Positions 11,635-20,663 are shown, counted from the stretch's first letter. The stretch is DNA of 64,000 nucleotides from Ruania zhangjianzhongii (GCF_008000995.1 NZ_CP042828.1:2718882-2782881); one strand, 5' to 3'. Made by a program: numbers and translations. Notes: generated from the letters alone by a model not told the origin.

Positions 11635-12136
11635 CCTGCGAACCGGCGTGCGACTGGCCGTCGATGTCGGCTCGGTCCGCATCGGCGTCGCCCGATGCGA
11701 TCCGCACGGGATCCTCGCCACACCGGTGCGCACCGTATCCCGCAAGGGACCCGGTGAGGGCCTGACCGAGCTCACCGCACTGGTCCGCGAGCACGAGCCG
11801 ATCGAGGTGATCGTCGGGCTGCCACGCAGTCTGCACGGCGGGGAGGGGTCGGCAGCAGAGGGGGTGCGGGCGTATTCTGAGAGACTGAGCGCAGCCATCC
11901 ACCCGGTGCCGGTGCGGCTGGTGGACGAGCGGCTGACCACGGTTTCGGCGCACCAGGCGCTACACGCGGCCGGCCGGAGCGGTCGGAAGCACCGGGCGGT
12001 CGTGGACCAGGTGGCGGCGGTGATGATCTTGCAAACAGCACTCGACAACGAACGCAACTCTGGCAGTCCGCCTGGTACGGCGCTCGATGCGCCGCAGGGT
12101 GAACAGAACCCCGGAAGCGAGGAGGATCGCACGTGA
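11627..12136 (+). CDS. ruvX: Holliday junction resolvase-like YqgF/RuvX
   Basis: RNase H-fold nuclease of about 169 residues, linked to Holliday-junction resolution and 16S rRNA 5'-end maturation (YqgF). The first Asp motif is LAVDVGSVRIGVA near residue 12. VIVGLPRSLHG and LVDERLTT supply the other conserved acidic motifs. The start is uncertain: GTG at 11627 overlaps the alaS stop by eight bases, and GTG at 11621 or 11648 are alternatives. The C-terminal 30 residues are polar and look disordered. It overlaps mltG by four bases. Confidence 0.93.
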   Translation: MPDLRTGVRLAVDVGSVRIGVARCDPHGILATPVRTVSRKGPGEGLTELTALVREHEPIEVIVGLPRSLHGGEGSAAEGVRAYSERLSAAIHPVPVRLVDERLTTVSAHQALHAAGRSGRKHRAVVDQVAAVMILQTALDNERNSGSPPGTALDAPQGEQNPGSEEDRT

Positions 12137-13296
12137 CGGACCTCTTCGACCACCGTAACGAGGTGGCCGACGATGCAGCCGCCGGAACCGCCCGGGCCGA
12201 GGCGCGCCGCGTCGAACGGCGGCAGAAGGCGAAGCGGCGCGTACAGCGCCGCCGGAACATCGTCTCGTTCGTGGTGATGATCATCGCGCTGGCCCTGTTG
12301 ATCGGCGGTGGCTGGGTGCTGGTGCGCCCGCTGCTCACTCCCGAGGACACCGAGACGACGATCACCGACTACCCCGGGCCCGGGACCGGGCAGGTGCAGG
12401 TCGTCGTCAGCGAGGGGGACAACGGCTCCGACATCGCGGCCACGCTGACCGAAGCGAACGTGGTGGCCACCGAGGGCGCCTTCGTGTCCGCGTTCAGCGC
12501 GAACCCCGATTCCGGGTCCATCCAACCCGGCACCTATGCGCTGCAGGAGGAGATGGCGGCCAGTGACGCGGTCCGTGCCCTCCTCGATCCTGCCTCTCGC
12601 GCGGATATGTCGATCACCGTGCCCGAGGGCACCAGGGCGACGACCATCTACGAACGCATCGCCACCCAGCTCGAGGTGGAGGTGGCCGACGTCGAGGCGG
12701 CCGCCGAGGACGTGGCCGAGAACCACCTCCCGGACGAGGCGAACGGCAACATCGAGGGCTGGCTGCTGGCCTCCACCTACAACATCCACCCCGACGACAC
12801 CCCGCAGTCGATCCTGGAGAAGATGGTCGACCGCACCGTGGCCACACTGGACGACCTGGAGGTGCCCAGGAACCAGCGCGAGGACACGTTGACCATCGCC
12901 TCGATCATCGAGGCTGAGGTGGTGCTCCCCGAGGACCGGGGCAGGGTCGCACGCGTGGTGCAGAACCGGATCGACGGGTGCAGCGGGGACGGCACCATCG
13001 GGATGGACTCCACGCTCGCCTACGGGCTGAACACTCCCGCGGCCGAGATCACCAGTGACCAGTGGGACGACGCAAGCCTGCCGTACAACACCCGGCGGGT
13101 GCCGGGGCTGCCCCCGACGCCGATCAACTCGCCGGGGCAGGCAGCCATGGAGGCTGCGCAGAGTCCGGCGAACGGCAACTGGTGCTACTTCGTGACCGTC
13201 AACCTGGACACCGGCGAGACCCGCTTCACCGACGACGTGGACGAGCATCACCAGAACCAGGAGGCCTTCCGCGAGTGGGTCGCCGAGAACCGATGA
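12133..13296 (+). CDS. mltG: Endolytic murein transglycosylase MltG
   Basis: 387-residue single-pass membrane protein that cuts nascent peptidoglycan strands. A basic cytoplasmic N-terminus (RRVERRQKAKRRVQRRR) precedes one membrane helix at about residues 44-62. The YceG domain carries the catalytic glutamate in IASIIEAEVV (about residue 260), followed by MDSTLAYG and LPYNTRRVPGLPPTPINSPG. The GTG start has a Shine-Dalgarno GAGGAGG at 12118-12124 and overlaps the ruvX stop. The final aroE gene overlaps by ATGA. The ruvX-mltG-aroE order is conserved in actinobacteria. Confidence 0.96.
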   Translation: MTDLFDHRNEVADDAAAGTARAEARRVERRQKAKRRVQRRRNIVSFVVMIIALALLIGGGWVLVRPLLTPEDTETTITDYPGPGTGQVQVVVSEGDNGSDIAATLTEANVVATEGAFVSAFSANPDSGSIQPGTYALQEEMAASDAVRALLDPASRADMSITVPEGTRATTIYERIATQLEVEVADVEAAAEDVAENHLPDEANGNIEGWLLASTYNIHPDDTPQSILEKMVDRTVATLDDLEVPRNQREDTLTIASIIEAEVVLPEDRGRVARVVQNRIDGCSGDGTIGMDSTLAYGLNTPAAEITSDQWDDASLPYNTRRVPGLPPTPINSPGQAAMEAAQSPANGNWCYFVTVNLDTGETRFTDDVDEHHQNQEAFREWVAENR

Positions 13297-14270
13297 CGGC
13301 GGAAGTCACTCGCCGCGCCGCCGTGCTCGGGCACCCGGTCGCACACTCCCTCTCGCCGGTGCTGCACCGCAGCGCCTACGCAGCACTCGGCCTCACCGAC
13401 TGGCAGTACCAGCTCCATGACGTGGACGAGGACGCGTTGGCGGCGTTCCTCACCGGTCTGGACGACTCCTGGGCGGGCCTGAGCCTGACCATGCCGCTCA
13501 AGCACGTCTCGCTCACCCTGGCCGACCATGTGGAGCCGCTGGCGAAGGTCGTCGGTGCGGTGAACACGCTGCTGCGCTCACCCGGCGGACTGCTGATCGG
13601 TGCGAACACCGACGTGCACGGCATCGCCGCCAGCGTGCGCGAGGTCCAGCCCGCCGAGCACCGGCCACGGCGCGCCGTGGTGGTAGGTGGTGGCGCCACG
13701 GCGAGCTCCACCCTCGCCGCACTCGGTGAGCTCGGGATACACGACCCGCTGGTGCTCGCCCGCTCGCTGGCCCGGGTCGGTGCGGTACGCCGGGCCGCCG
13801 CCCGGATGGGCATCGAACCGGAGTATCTGGCGCTGGACGCGGCGTCCGTTCCGGACCGCCTGCGGGAGGCGGACATCGTGGTGCTGACCCTGCCGCAGTA
13901 TGCCGCCGACCCGCTCACCGAGCACTTGGCCGGTCACCGGCTGCGGCCGGACCAGGTGTTGTTGGACGTGGTCTACGCCGGCTGGCCGACGGCGATGGCC
14001 GCCGCCTGGTCCGCTGCCGGCGGCACGATCGCTCCGGGCTACCTGATGCTGCTGCACCAGGCGGCGGAGCAGGTGCGGCTGATGACCGGCCACGAGGCCC
14101 CAGTGCAAACGATGCGCAGCGCGCTGCTGTCGGCGCTCGAGGAGCGGCAGGTGGCCGGCCCTCTGCCGAGCCCGGGCACCGCACCGGATACGGGCACCGC
14201 ACCGGACCCGGCCGCTGCAGGCCCGGCCACCGCGCCGGAAACTTCCGGCACCGGTTCTCCACAGGGCTGA
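13293..14270 (+). CDS. aroE: Shikimate dehydrogenase
   Basis: 325-residue NADP-dependent enzyme reducing 3-dehydroshikimate to shikimate. The substrate site is visible as HSLSPVLHRSAY near residue 17 and TMPLKH with the catalytic Lys near 70. A conserved Asp lies in GANTDVHG. The dinucleotide fold has VVVGGGATASSTLAALG. The normal enzyme ends around residue 280; here a Pro/Thr/Gly/Ala-rich tail of about 40 residues follows, partly encoded by a duplicated 18-base unit (14173-14206). The ATG overlaps the mltG stop (ATGA). The other aro genes lie one gene downstream. Confidence 0.94.
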   Translation: MTAEVTRRAAVLGHPVAHSLSPVLHRSAYAALGLTDWQYQLHDVDEDALAAFLTGLDDSWAGLSLTMPLKHVSLTLADHVEPLAKVVGAVNTLLRSPGGLLIGANTDVHGIAASVREVQPAEHRPRRAVVVGGGATASSTLAALGELGIHDPLVLARSLARVGAVRRAAARMGIEPEYLALDAASVPDRLREADIVVLTLPQYAADPLTEHLAGHRLRPDQVLLDVVYAGWPTAMAAAWSAAGGTIAPGYLMLLHQAAEQVRLMTGHEAPVQTMRSALLSALEERQVAGPLPSPGTAPDTGTAPDPAAAGPATAPETSGTGSPQG

Positions 14271-14304
14271 GCGCACGCCGGTCTCCGCCTGCCAGACTGG
14301 CCCG

Positions 14305-15012
14305 ATGCCGACCGAGCTGCTCGCCGCAGTGCTGTGCGCGCTGGCCGCGGGCGGGCTCGCCTGGGCCGCCTCCCCGGCGCTGGTGCAGATGATCGGTGCC
14401 CGGACGGTCTGGACCGCCCGCCGCACACATGTGCTGCTCGCCGTCCTCGGTGGCTTGGCCGCCGGGCTACGCGGGCCCGGCCTGAGCGGGACTGGCCTGA
14501 GCGGGACTGGCCTGAGCGGGACCGGCCTGAGCAGCCACAGCCTGGGCGAGACGATCGCCCTGACCGGCACCGCCGTCGGGCTGGCTCTGCTGGTGACAGC
14601 AGACCTTGCCGTGCACCGCCTGCCGGACCGGCTCACCGTGCCCACTGCCGGCTGGGTGCTGCTCTGCTGGCTGGTGCTGTGCCTGACCGGGGCGCCGTGG
14701 GCAGACCTGGGCCGGGCGCTGCTCGCTGGAGCCGTGCTCGGCGGGGCATTCCTGCTGCTGTGCCTGCTCACCCCCGGTGGTCTCGGGCTCGGCGACGCGA
14801 AGCTCGCGGGTGTGCTCGGTCTGGTGCTCGGCTGGTTCGGCTGGCTGGAGGTGCTCGCCGGAGTGCTCGGAGCGTTCCTGCTCGGGGGACTGTTCGCGAT
14901 GGTGCTGCTGGTTTCGCGGCGAGCCGGCCGTCGCACGGCGGTGGCGTTCGGACCGTGGTTGGTGGCGGGGGCAGCGCTCTCCCTGGGCTGGGCACCGGTG
15001 CTGCTCGGCTGA
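14305..15012 (+). CDS. A24-family prepilin peptidase (short form)
   Basis: 235-residue integral membrane aspartic protease with about six hydrophobic segments. The two catalytic Asp motifs are visible: [14 protein letters not shown] and GLGLGDAKL. It lacks the N-terminal zinc/methylase domain of PilD, as in other actinobacterial type IV/Tad-like peptidases. No pilin or pilus genes lie in the window, so it probably serves a locus elsewhere. Between the first membrane segments is a Gly-Leu-Ser-Gly-Thr repeat encoded by a 15-base tandem repeat. A -10-like CAGACT lies six bases before the ATG. Confidence 0.87.
   Translation: MPTELLAAVLCALAAGGLAWAASPALVQMIGARTVWTARRTHVLLAVLGGLAAGLRGPGLSGTGLSGTGLSGTGLSSHSLGETIALTGTAVGLALLVTADLAVHRLPDRLTVPTAGWVLLCWLVLCLTGAPWADLGRALLAGAVLGGAFLLLCLLTPGGLGLGDAKLAGVLGLVLGWFGWLEVLAGVLGAFLLGGLFAMVLLVSRRAGRRTAVAFGPWLVAGAALSLGWAPVLLG
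14479..14532 (+). repeat. 15-base in-frame tandem repeat (3.6 copies) in prepilin peptidase gene
   Basis: GGCCTGAGCGGGACT occurs at 14479 and 14494, then with one T-to-C change at 14509, and partly at 14524. It encodes repeated GLSGT in a loop between membrane segments. Because the unit is a multiple of three, copy changes alter loop length without breaking the frame. Confidence 0.9.
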
Positions 15013-15164
15013 GACGGTCGCCAGCCGAACGGGCGGACGCCAGCCGAACGGACGGTGGCCATCCGATGAGACGGCGGCTAGCCGAGAACGCGGTCGCCAT
15101 CCCGGCCGCGTCTACCACCCGGACGGCGGATCGGTGCTCTGCCGTGGCATGGGAGGATGAGGAC
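15013..15164 (+). other. Intergenic spacer upstream of aroC with a short direct repeat
   Basis: No gene is seen. CGCCAGCCGAACGG occurs twice, at 15019-15032 and 15038-15051, with a 19-base period. The strong ribosome-binding site of aroC (GGGAGGATGAGGA, 15151-15163) closes the spacer. No clear promoter hexamers are visible. Confidence 0.5.
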
Positions 15165-16382
15165 ATGCTCAGATGGTTGACCGCAGGGGAGTCCCACGGC
15201 GAAGCCGTTCTCGGTGTGCTGGAGGGTCTGCCCGCCGGGGTGCAGATCACCACCCAGGACGTCGCCGATGCACTGGCCCGCCGCCGCCTCGGCTACGGGC
15301 GCGGCGCCCGGATGAAGTTCGAGCAGGACCAGGTCCGCCTCCTCGGCGGCGTGCGGCACGGGCTGACCATGGGTGGCCCGGTCGCGATCGAGATCGGCAA
15401 CACCGAGTGGCCCAAGTGGGAACAGGTGATGTCCGCCGACCCGATCGAGGCGGCAGCGCTGGCGGTCGACGCCGGCACCGGGGACGTCCGCGAACAGGCG
15501 CGGAACAAGCCGCTCACCCGGCCCCGCCCCGGGCACGCCGACCTGACCGGGATGACCAAGTACCACCTGGACGATGCCCGGCCCGTCCTGGAGCGTGCCT
15601 CGGCGCGGGAGACCGCCACGCGGGTGGCGCTCGGCCGGGTGGCCTCCGCGCTGCTCGCCCAGGCCGCCGGCATCGAGCTGGTCTCGCACGTGGTCCAGGT
15701 CGGTCCGGTCGCCGTTCCCGACGACGCTCCTCGCCCTGGTCCGGGAGATGTCGCCGCGCTCGACGAGGACCCGGTCCGCTGTTTCCACGACGCCACCTCC
15801 ACGGCGATGGTGGCCGAGATCGATGACGCGAAGAAGGCCGGAGACACCTTGGGCGGCGTCGTGGAGGTGGTCGCCTACGGCCTCCCGCCCGGGCTGGGCA
15901 GCTACGTGCACGGAGACCGCCGGCTGGACGCCCGGCTCGCGGGTGCGTTGATGAGCATCCAGGCGATCAAGGGAGTGGAGGTCGGGGACGGCTTTCGTAC
16001 TGCCGCCCGCCGTGGCTCGGTCGCCCACGACGAGATCGTCCGCGACGGCGAGGGCCGGCTGCACCGGCAGACCAACCGGGCCGGAGGTATCGAGGGCGGG
16101 ATGAGCAATGGCGAGGCGATCGCCGTGCGCGCCGCGCTGAAGCCGATCTCCACCGTGCCGCGGGCGCTGGCCACAGTGGACGTGACCACCGGGGAGCCGG
16201 CCACGGCGCTGCACCAGCGCTCCGACGTGTGCGCGATCGCACCGGCCGCCGTGGTGGCCGAGGCGATGGTGGCTCTGGTGCTCGCGCAGGCGCTGCTGGA
16301 GAAGTGCGGGGGTGACTCCGTAGCCGAAACCACGCGCAATCTGGAGGGCTACCTGCAGGCGATCCCGGGACAGATGCGATGA
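15165..16382 (+). CDS. aroC: Chorismate synthase
   Basis: 405-residue FMN-dependent enzyme that makes chorismate from EPSP, the last common step to aromatic amino acids. The N-terminus [12 protein letters not shown] and [10 protein letters not shown] are family signatures, as are RPGHADL and [10 protein letters not shown]. The ATG is chosen because this N-terminus is invariant in the family and a strong Shine-Dalgarno lies directly upstream. It begins the tight aroC-aroK-aroB-aroQ operon; its stop overlaps aroK by ATGA. aroA (EPSP synthase) is not in the window. Confidence 0.97.
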   Translation: MLRWLTAGESHGEAVLGVLEGLPAGVQITTQDVADALARRRLGYGRGARMKFEQDQVRLLGGVRHGLTMGGPVAIEIGNTEWPKWEQVMSADPIEAAALAVDAGTGDVREQARNKPLTRPRPGHADLTGMTKYHLDDARPVLERASARETATRVALGRVASALLAQAAGIELVSHVVQVGPVAVPDDAPRPGPGDVAALDEDPVRCFHDATSTAMVAEIDDAKKAGDTLGGVVEVVAYGLPPGLGSYVHGDRRLDARLAGALMSIQAIKGVEVGDGFRTAARRGSVAHDEIVRDGEGRLHRQTNRAGGIEGGMSNGEAIAVRAALKPISTVPRALATVDVTTGEPATALHQRSDVCAIAPAAVVAEAMVALVLAQALLEKCGGDSVAETTRNLEGYLQAIPGQMR

Positions 16383-16915
16383 CCGCGCCGCGGGTGATCC
16401 TGATCGGTCCGCCGGGGGCTGGGAAGTCCACTGTCGGCCAGCTGCTCGCGCGCACCTGGGGAGTGACCTACCGGGACACCGACTCCGACGTAGAGGCCGC
16501 GCAGGGCCGCAGCATCGCCGATATCTTCCTCGATGACGGCGAGGACTACTTCCGCGCCACCGAGCGCGAGGCGGTGCATCGCGCCCTGGCCGAGCACGAC
16601 GGCGTTCTCGCCCTGGGCGGGGGAGCGGTGCTGGACGAGGTGGTGCAGCAGGCGCTGGCCGGCCACACCGTCGTGTTCCTGGACGTGGGGCTGGCCGATG
16701 CGACCAAGCGGGTCGGCCTCGCGCGCAGCCGCCCGTTGCTGGTGGGCAGCCCGCGGCGGCAGTGGCAGCTGTTGATGGACGCCCGGCGCCCGGTCTACGA
16801 GCGGCTCGCCAGCACAGTGGTCGCTACCAACGGACTGACCCCCGAGCAGGTCAGCGACGCCGTGCTGACCGCGCTCGGTGACCGGCCGGCGGCCGAAGGC
16901 GGGCAGCGAGGATGA
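16379..16915 (+). CDS. aroK: Shikimate kinase
   Basis: 178-residue P-loop kinase phosphorylating shikimate at the 3-OH. Walker A is GPPGAGKST at residues 10-18. The shikimate-binding Asp and Arg region is [13 protein letters not shown], and LALGGGAV is the conserved Gly-rich motif. The lid contains ARSRPLL. It overlaps aroC upstream and aroB downstream by ATGA, so the operon is translated as a coupled unit. Confidence 0.96.
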   Translation: MTAPRVILIGPPGAGKSTVGQLLARTWGVTYRDTDSDVEAAQGRSIADIFLDDGEDYFRATEREAVHRALAEHDGVLALGGGAVLDEVVQQALAGHTVVFLDVGLADATKRVGLARSRPLLVGSPRRQWQLLMDARRPVYERLASTVVATNGLTPEQVSDAVLTALGDRPAAEGGQRG

Positions 16916-17997
16916 CCGAGCCGCTCGCGGTCCCGGTGCGCGCAGAACGAGACTACGAGGTGCTGATCGGGCGCGGCGTGCGCGCCCGGCTGACCGCTCT
17001 GCTGCCCGAGGGGGTGCGGGTGTTCCTGCTGCACCCGCCCGCGCTCTCGGACGCGGTGGACACGGTGGCCACCACCCTGTCCGAGGCCGGTCATCAGGTG
17101 CTGCGGCACTGCACACCGGAGGGTGAAGCCGCCAAGACCGCCCTGGTGGCGACCGAGTGCTGGGCGGCACTGGGCCGGGCGTCCTTCACCCGCGACGATG
17201 TGATCATCGGCATCGGCGGCGGAGCCACCACCGATCTGGCCGGGTTCGTCGCCGCGAGCTGGCTGCGCGGCGTGCAGGTGATCCAGGTCCCGACCACGCT
17301 GCTCGGCATGGTGGACGCGGCAGTAGGCGGCAAGACCGGGATCAACACCGGTGAGGGCAAGAACATGGTCGGCGCGTTCCACTCGCCGATGGCGGTGCTG
17401 GCCGACCTGGACTGGCTGAGCACACTGCCGGCAGCGGACCTGCGCGCCGGGATGGCCGAGATCGTCAAGTGCGGCTTCATCGCTGACCCTGCGATCCTGA
17501 CCCAGATCGAGGCAGACCCGGAGGCGGCCGCCGATCCGGCCGGGACCGTGATCGGCGAGCTGATCCACCGCGCCGTGGCAGTCAAGGCCGACGTCGTCTC
17601 CACCGATCTGAAGGAGGCCGGCCGCCGGGAGATCCTCAACTACGGGCACACTCTCGCCCACGCGATCGAGCACCAGGAGCAGTTCCGCTGGCGGCACGGG
17701 GATGCGGTCTCGGTCGGGATGGTCTTCGCAGCGGAGCTCGCTGCCAGAGCGGGACTGCTCGCACCGGAGGTGGTGACTCGGCACCGGGAGATTCTCACCC
17801 GGCTCGCACTGCCGACCGGCTACCGCGGCGATGTCTGGCCGGCGCTGCGGGAGGCGATGGGTCGGGACAAGAAGGCCCGCGGCTCCGCGCTGCGGTTCGT
17901 AGTGCTCACCGAGGTAGGGGCCCCCACCCGGCTGGACGACCCGGACCCGGTGTGGCTGCAGGACGCCTACGCCGCAATCACCGAGGAGAGGCGATGA
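16912..17997 (+). CDS. aroB: 3-dehydroquinate synthase
   Basis: 361-residue NAD- and metal-dependent enzyme converting DAHP to 3-dehydroquinate. NAD-binding GIGGGATTDLAGFVA and the substrate/metal segments GGKTGINTGEGKNMVGAFH, EIVKCGFI and NYGHTLAHAIE are all intact. Length is normal. Its ATG overlaps the aroK stop, and its own stop overlaps aroQ. Making dehydroquinate directly before aroQ fits pathway order. Confidence 0.97.
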   Translation: MTEPLAVPVRAERDYEVLIGRGVRARLTALLPEGVRVFLLHPPALSDAVDTVATTLSEAGHQVLRHCTPEGEAAKTALVATECWAALGRASFTRDDVIIGIGGGATTDLAGFVAASWLRGVQVIQVPTTLLGMVDAAVGGKTGINTGEGKNMVGAFHSPMAVLADLDWLSTLPAADLRAGMAEIVKCGFIADPAILTQIEADPEAAADPAGTVIGELIHRAVAVKADVVSTDLKEAGRREILNYGHTLAHAIEHQEQFRWRHGDAVSVGMVFAAELAARAGLLAPEVVTRHREILTRLALPTGYRGDVWPALREAMGRDKKARGSALRFVVLTEVGAPTRLDDPDPVWLQDAYAAITEERR

Positions 17998-18458
17998 CTC
18001 GACGCTCAGGAACTGACGTGCTGGTGCTGAACGGGCCCAACCTGGGCCGGCTGGGCACCCGGGAGCCGGAGATCTACGGCCATCTGGACCTGCCCGGCCT
18101 GACCGCACTGGTCCGCGGGTGGGCCGCCGACCTCGACCTGCACGCCGAGGTGCGCCAGAGCGACGATGAGACGACCTTGATCGGTTGGCTGCACGAGGCG
18201 GTGGACTCCGGCGCCGATGTGGTGCTCAACCCGGCGGCGTTCACGCACTACTCCTACGCCCTGCGCGATGCCGCCGCCCTGGTGACCACGGCCGGCCTCC
18301 AGCTGATCGAGGTCCACCTGACCAACCCCGCCAGTCGGGAGACGTTCCGGCACACCTCGGTGATCGGTGGGGTGGCGACCGGCACCATCGCCGGGTTCGG
18401 CGCACACTCCTACCGGCTGGCACTGGCCGCACTGGACGTCGAGCGGGCCGACCACTGA
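17994..18458 (+). CDS. aroQ: Type II 3-dehydroquinate dehydratase
   Basis: 154-residue dodecameric dehydroquinase that forms 3-dehydroshikimate. The mobile catalytic loop carries NLGRLGTREPEIYG with its Arg and Tyr. AAFTHYSYALRDA and VHLTNPASRETFRH contain the conserved His positions, although the usual NI of HLSNI is NP here. The ATG has a Shine-Dalgarno GAGGAGAGG and overlaps the aroB stop (ATGA). It is the last gene of the aro operon, 79 bases before the SatD-like gene. Confidence 0.95.
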   Translation: MTRRSGTDVLVLNGPNLGRLGTREPEIYGHLDLPGLTALVRGWAADLDLHAEVRQSDDETTLIGWLHEAVDSGADVVLNPAAFTHYSYALRDAAALVTTAGLQLIEVHLTNPASRETFRHTSVIGGVATGTIAGFGAHSYRLALAALDVERADH

Positions 18459-18487
18459 CAGCAGGGCTGCAGCCTTGACCCTTCATC

Positions 18488-18531
18488 ATCAAGTGTCACT
18501 ACTTGATACCAAGGCATCTAGGCTGTAACCT
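18488..18531 (+). promoter_or_regulatory. Promoter with overlapping palindromic operator for the SatD-like gene
   Basis: A perfect inverted repeat has arms ATCAAGT (18488-18494) and ACTTGAT (18501-18507) around GTCACT. The nested AGTGTCACT is itself palindromic. The right arm contains TTGATA (18503-18508), a good -35 box. After 17 bases comes TAACCT (18526-18531) as -10, ending six bases before the ATG at 18538. The transcript would be leaderless, and a protein bound to the palindrome would block RNA polymerase. The regulator is not identified by sequence. Confidence 0.6.
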
Positions 18532-18537
18532 GGATCA

Positions 18538-19155
18538 ATGTTCGTCATCACTGCTGATCAGGACGCCTCCCGCCGCACCGGGGAACATGTCGACACCCTG
18601 CTGACCACCCTGGCCGCGCTGATCGAGGACCAGGAACTGCCCGGCGTGCGGCTTCCGTTCGAACGCACGGTGGGCGATGAGGTCCAAGCAGTGCTCGATG
18701 ATGCCGCCACCACGGTCCGGCTCACCCTGGAGCTACAGCGCCTGCAGGAGTGGGCGGTCGGGATCGGCGTGGGCGAGGCCGAGCACCTGGCGACGACCTC
18801 ACGCGCCTCCTCCGGTGCGGTCTTCATCCACGCCCGGGAGGCGGTGGAACGAGCCGGGGGTCGGACCGTTCCGGCACCGGTCGCCGTGGTCGCCGCCGAT
18901 CCGGCCACAGCTCGCGACGCCGAGGCGCTGCTGCAGCTGATGGCCGCAGTGGTGCGCCGGCGCAGCGCGGCCGGCTGGGAGATGATCGACGCTCGCCTGC
19001 GAGCACCCACCGCCCGGGCCGCAGCCGACGCGCTCGGCATCTCCCCGCAAGCCGCCAGCCAACGGTTGCAGGCCGCCCTCTGGGACGAGGTGCGCGGAGT
19101 CGAACCTCTCGCGGCGGGTCTGCTGCACGCTCTGGACACCGGCACGGCAGGATGA
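18538..19155 (+). CDS. SatD-like protein with a C-terminal helix-turn-helix-like segment
   Basis: 205-residue protein resembling the SatD family, named from a Streptococcus mutans acid-tolerance locus but of unknown biochemistry. Family-like features are FVITADQDASRR at the N-terminus and PFERTVGDEVQAVL near residue 45. The C-terminus, about residues 155-185, has a helix-turn-helix-like pattern (ARAAADALGISPQAASQRL), which raises the possibility that it binds its own palindromic promoter. No Shine-Dalgarno precedes the ATG, consistent with leaderless expression. It overlaps the next gene, a small membrane protein, by ATGA. Confidence 0.7.
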   Translation: MFVITADQDASRRTGEHVDTLLTTLAALIEDQELPGVRLPFERTVGDEVQAVLDDAATTVRLTLELQRLQEWAVGIGVGEAEHLATTSRASSGAVFIHAREAVERAGGRTVPAPVAVVAADPATARDAEALLQLMAAVVRRRSAAGWEMIDARLRAPTARAAADALGISPQAASQRLQAALWDEVRGVEPLAAGLLHALDTGTAG

Positions 19156-19574
19156 ACGGTATGGACACGCTGTGGACCGTGGGCATCGTGATCGCGGCGT
19201 TCGCTCTCTCCGCGGGCGCCGGTGCTCCGCTGACCGCCGGCATCCTCCGCCTGGCCGGCCGCCGGCGGCGCACACCGGAGGCGGCCACCCCCACGCTGGC
19301 CCCGGCTGCCGAGCTGGCCCCGGAGGAGATCCTGCGCGGCGGGCTGTGGATCGGCATCCTGGAACGGCTCGCCGTGACCGGCGCCATCCTGGTGGCCTAC
19401 CCGGCAGGGATCGCCGTGGTCGTCGCGATCAAGGGGCTGGGCCGGTTCTCCACCCTGCGGGACGAACCGGCCACCGGGGTCTCCGAACGGTTCCTGGTGG
19501 GCACGCTCACCTCGTACCTGTGGGCCTGCGCCGTCGGTGTGGCAGCAGTAGGGGGTCTCGGGGCGATACTCTGA
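19152..19574 (+). CDS. Small membrane protein, DUF3307-like partner of SatD
   Basis: 140-residue protein with an N-terminal membrane helix (about 5-27), a charged linker, then two or three further hydrophobic segments. The second half (GGLWIGILERLAVTG, then IKGLGRF and ERFLVGTL) resembles the C-terminal half of DUF3307 proteins, which are often paired with SatD. The N-terminal part of that family is missing or diverged. ATG at 19152 overlaps the upstream stop; ATG at 19161 is an alternative. Function unknown; the pair probably acts together. Confidence 0.7.
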   Translation: MNGMDTLWTVGIVIAAFALSAGAGAPLTAGILRLAGRRRRTPEAATPTLAPAAELAPEEILRGGLWIGILERLAVTGAILVAYPAGIAVVVAIKGLGRFSTLRDEPATGVSERFLVGTLTSYLWACAVGVAAVGGLGAIL

Positions 19575-19655
19575 GCGGGCGCAACGGTCGACCGGGTCAC
19601 CCCGGCAGTCGCCGCTGCGGCGCTCAGGATGTCCCTCACCCAGCAAAGGAAGCTT

Positions 19656-20219
19656 GTGGCAACGACCAACGACCTCAAGAACGGCATGGTGCTCAACCTC
19701 GAAGGCCAGCTCTGGTCCGTGGTGGAGTTCCAGCACGTCAAGCCGGGAAAGGGGCCGGCGTTCGTGCGCACCAAGCTCAAGGGCGTGACCAACGGCAAGG
19801 TGGTCGCGAAGACCTTCAACGCCGGACTGAAGATCGAGACGGCCAATGTCGACCGCCGGGACATGCAGTACCTGTACAACGACGGCACCGGCTTCGTGTT
19901 CATGGACACGGCCGACTACGAGCAGATCACCATCACTGACGACATCGTCGGAGACGCCGCGAACTTCCTGCTCGAGGGCCAGGAGGCGATCGTCGCGATG
20001 CACGACGGCCTCCCGCTGTACATCGACCTGCCCACCTCCGTGGTCATGGAGATCACCCAGACCGACCCCGGCCTGCAGGGCGACCGGTCCTCGGCCGGTA
20101 CCAAGCCCGCAACGATCGAGACCGGCTACCAGATCCAGGTGCCGCTGTTCCTGGAGACCGGGACCAAGGTGAAGGTGGACACCCGCTCAGGTGACTACCT
20201 CGGCCGAGTGAACGACTAG
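19656..20219 (+). CDS. efp: Translation elongation factor P
   Basis: 187-residue three-domain factor that rescues ribosomes stalled at polyproline. The domain I loop is [10 protein letters not shown] with Lys32 at the tip, and no modification enzyme is seen nearby. Domain III ends with [18 protein letters not shown]. The GTG at 19656 is chosen because it gives the conserved [12 protein letters not shown]-terminus and has AAAGGA at 19645-19650 as ribosome-binding site. A longer in-frame ATG at 19629 exists. The TAG stop shares a G with the nusB start. Confidence 0.96.
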   Translation: MATTNDLKNGMVLNLEGQLWSVVEFQHVKPGKGPAFVRTKLKGVTNGKVVAKTFNAGLKIETANVDRRDMQYLYNDGTGFVFMDTADYEQITITDDIVGDAANFLLEGQEAIVAMHDGLPLYIDLPTSVVMEITQTDPGLQGDRSSAGTKPATIETGYQIQVPLFLETGTKVKVDTRSGDYLGRVND

Positions 20220-20662
20220 TGCCCGCACGTACCCGTGCCCGCAAGCGCGCCGTCGACATCCTCTACGAGGCCGACCAGCGCGGCGGGGCGGCCACCTCCG
20301 GCGGTGCGGCCGTGACCGCCACCTCGGTGCTCGCGCAGCGGTTGGTGCACCCGGGTGCGCAGACCGCCCTGCCCGAGTACGCCGTCGAGATCGTGGAAGG
20401 GGTGGTGGCCCACTCCGAGCGGATCGATGAGGTGCTCGCCACCTTCTCCCAGGGCTGGACGCTGGAGCGGATGCCGGCGGTGGACCGGGCGATCCTGCGG
20501 ATGGGCACCTGGGAAGTGCTCTACAACGACGACGTCGACGACCCGGTGGCCATCGACGAGGCGGTCGGTCTGGCCAAGGAACTGTCCACCGACGAGTCGC
20601 CGAACTTCGTCAACGGGCTGCTCGCTCGGATCGCAGACCTGGGATCGTCGCTGGTGGAGTGA
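20219..20662 (+). CDS. nusB: Transcription antitermination protein NusB
   Basis: 147-residue all-helical factor that, with NusE, forms the rRNA antitermination complex. Family motifs are ARKRAVDILYEAD at the N-terminus, then RMPAVDRAILRMGTWE and VNGLLARIAD. The GTG start overlaps the efp stop by one base, so the two are coupled. The residues from 23 to 40 (GGAATSGGAAVTATS) are a low-complexity insert seen in actinobacterial NusB. An unrelated transporter gene starts only two bases after the stop. Confidence 0.95.
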   Translation: MPARTRARKRAVDILYEADQRGGAATSGGAAVTATSVLAQRLVHPGAQTALPEYAVEIVEGVVAHSERIDEVLATFSQGWTLERMPAVDRAILRMGTWEVLYNDDVDDPVAIDEAVGLAKELSTDESPNFVNGLLARIADLGSSLVE

Positions 20663-20663
20663 G

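Noticed and set aside
8143..13251. A 1702-codon open frame on the reverse strand across the DUF948 gene, alaS, ruvX and mltG
   Set aside because: It is antisense to well-supported genes and its sequence is low-complexity (His/Arg/Val/Gly-rich). In very GC-rich DNA stop codons are rare in this antisense frame, so long empty frames arise by chance.
14334..15164. In-frame extension of aroC back to 14334
   Set aside because: The conserved chorismate synthase N-terminus and a strong ribosome-binding site place the start at 15165; the upstream codons are Arg-rich shadow of the peptidase gene.
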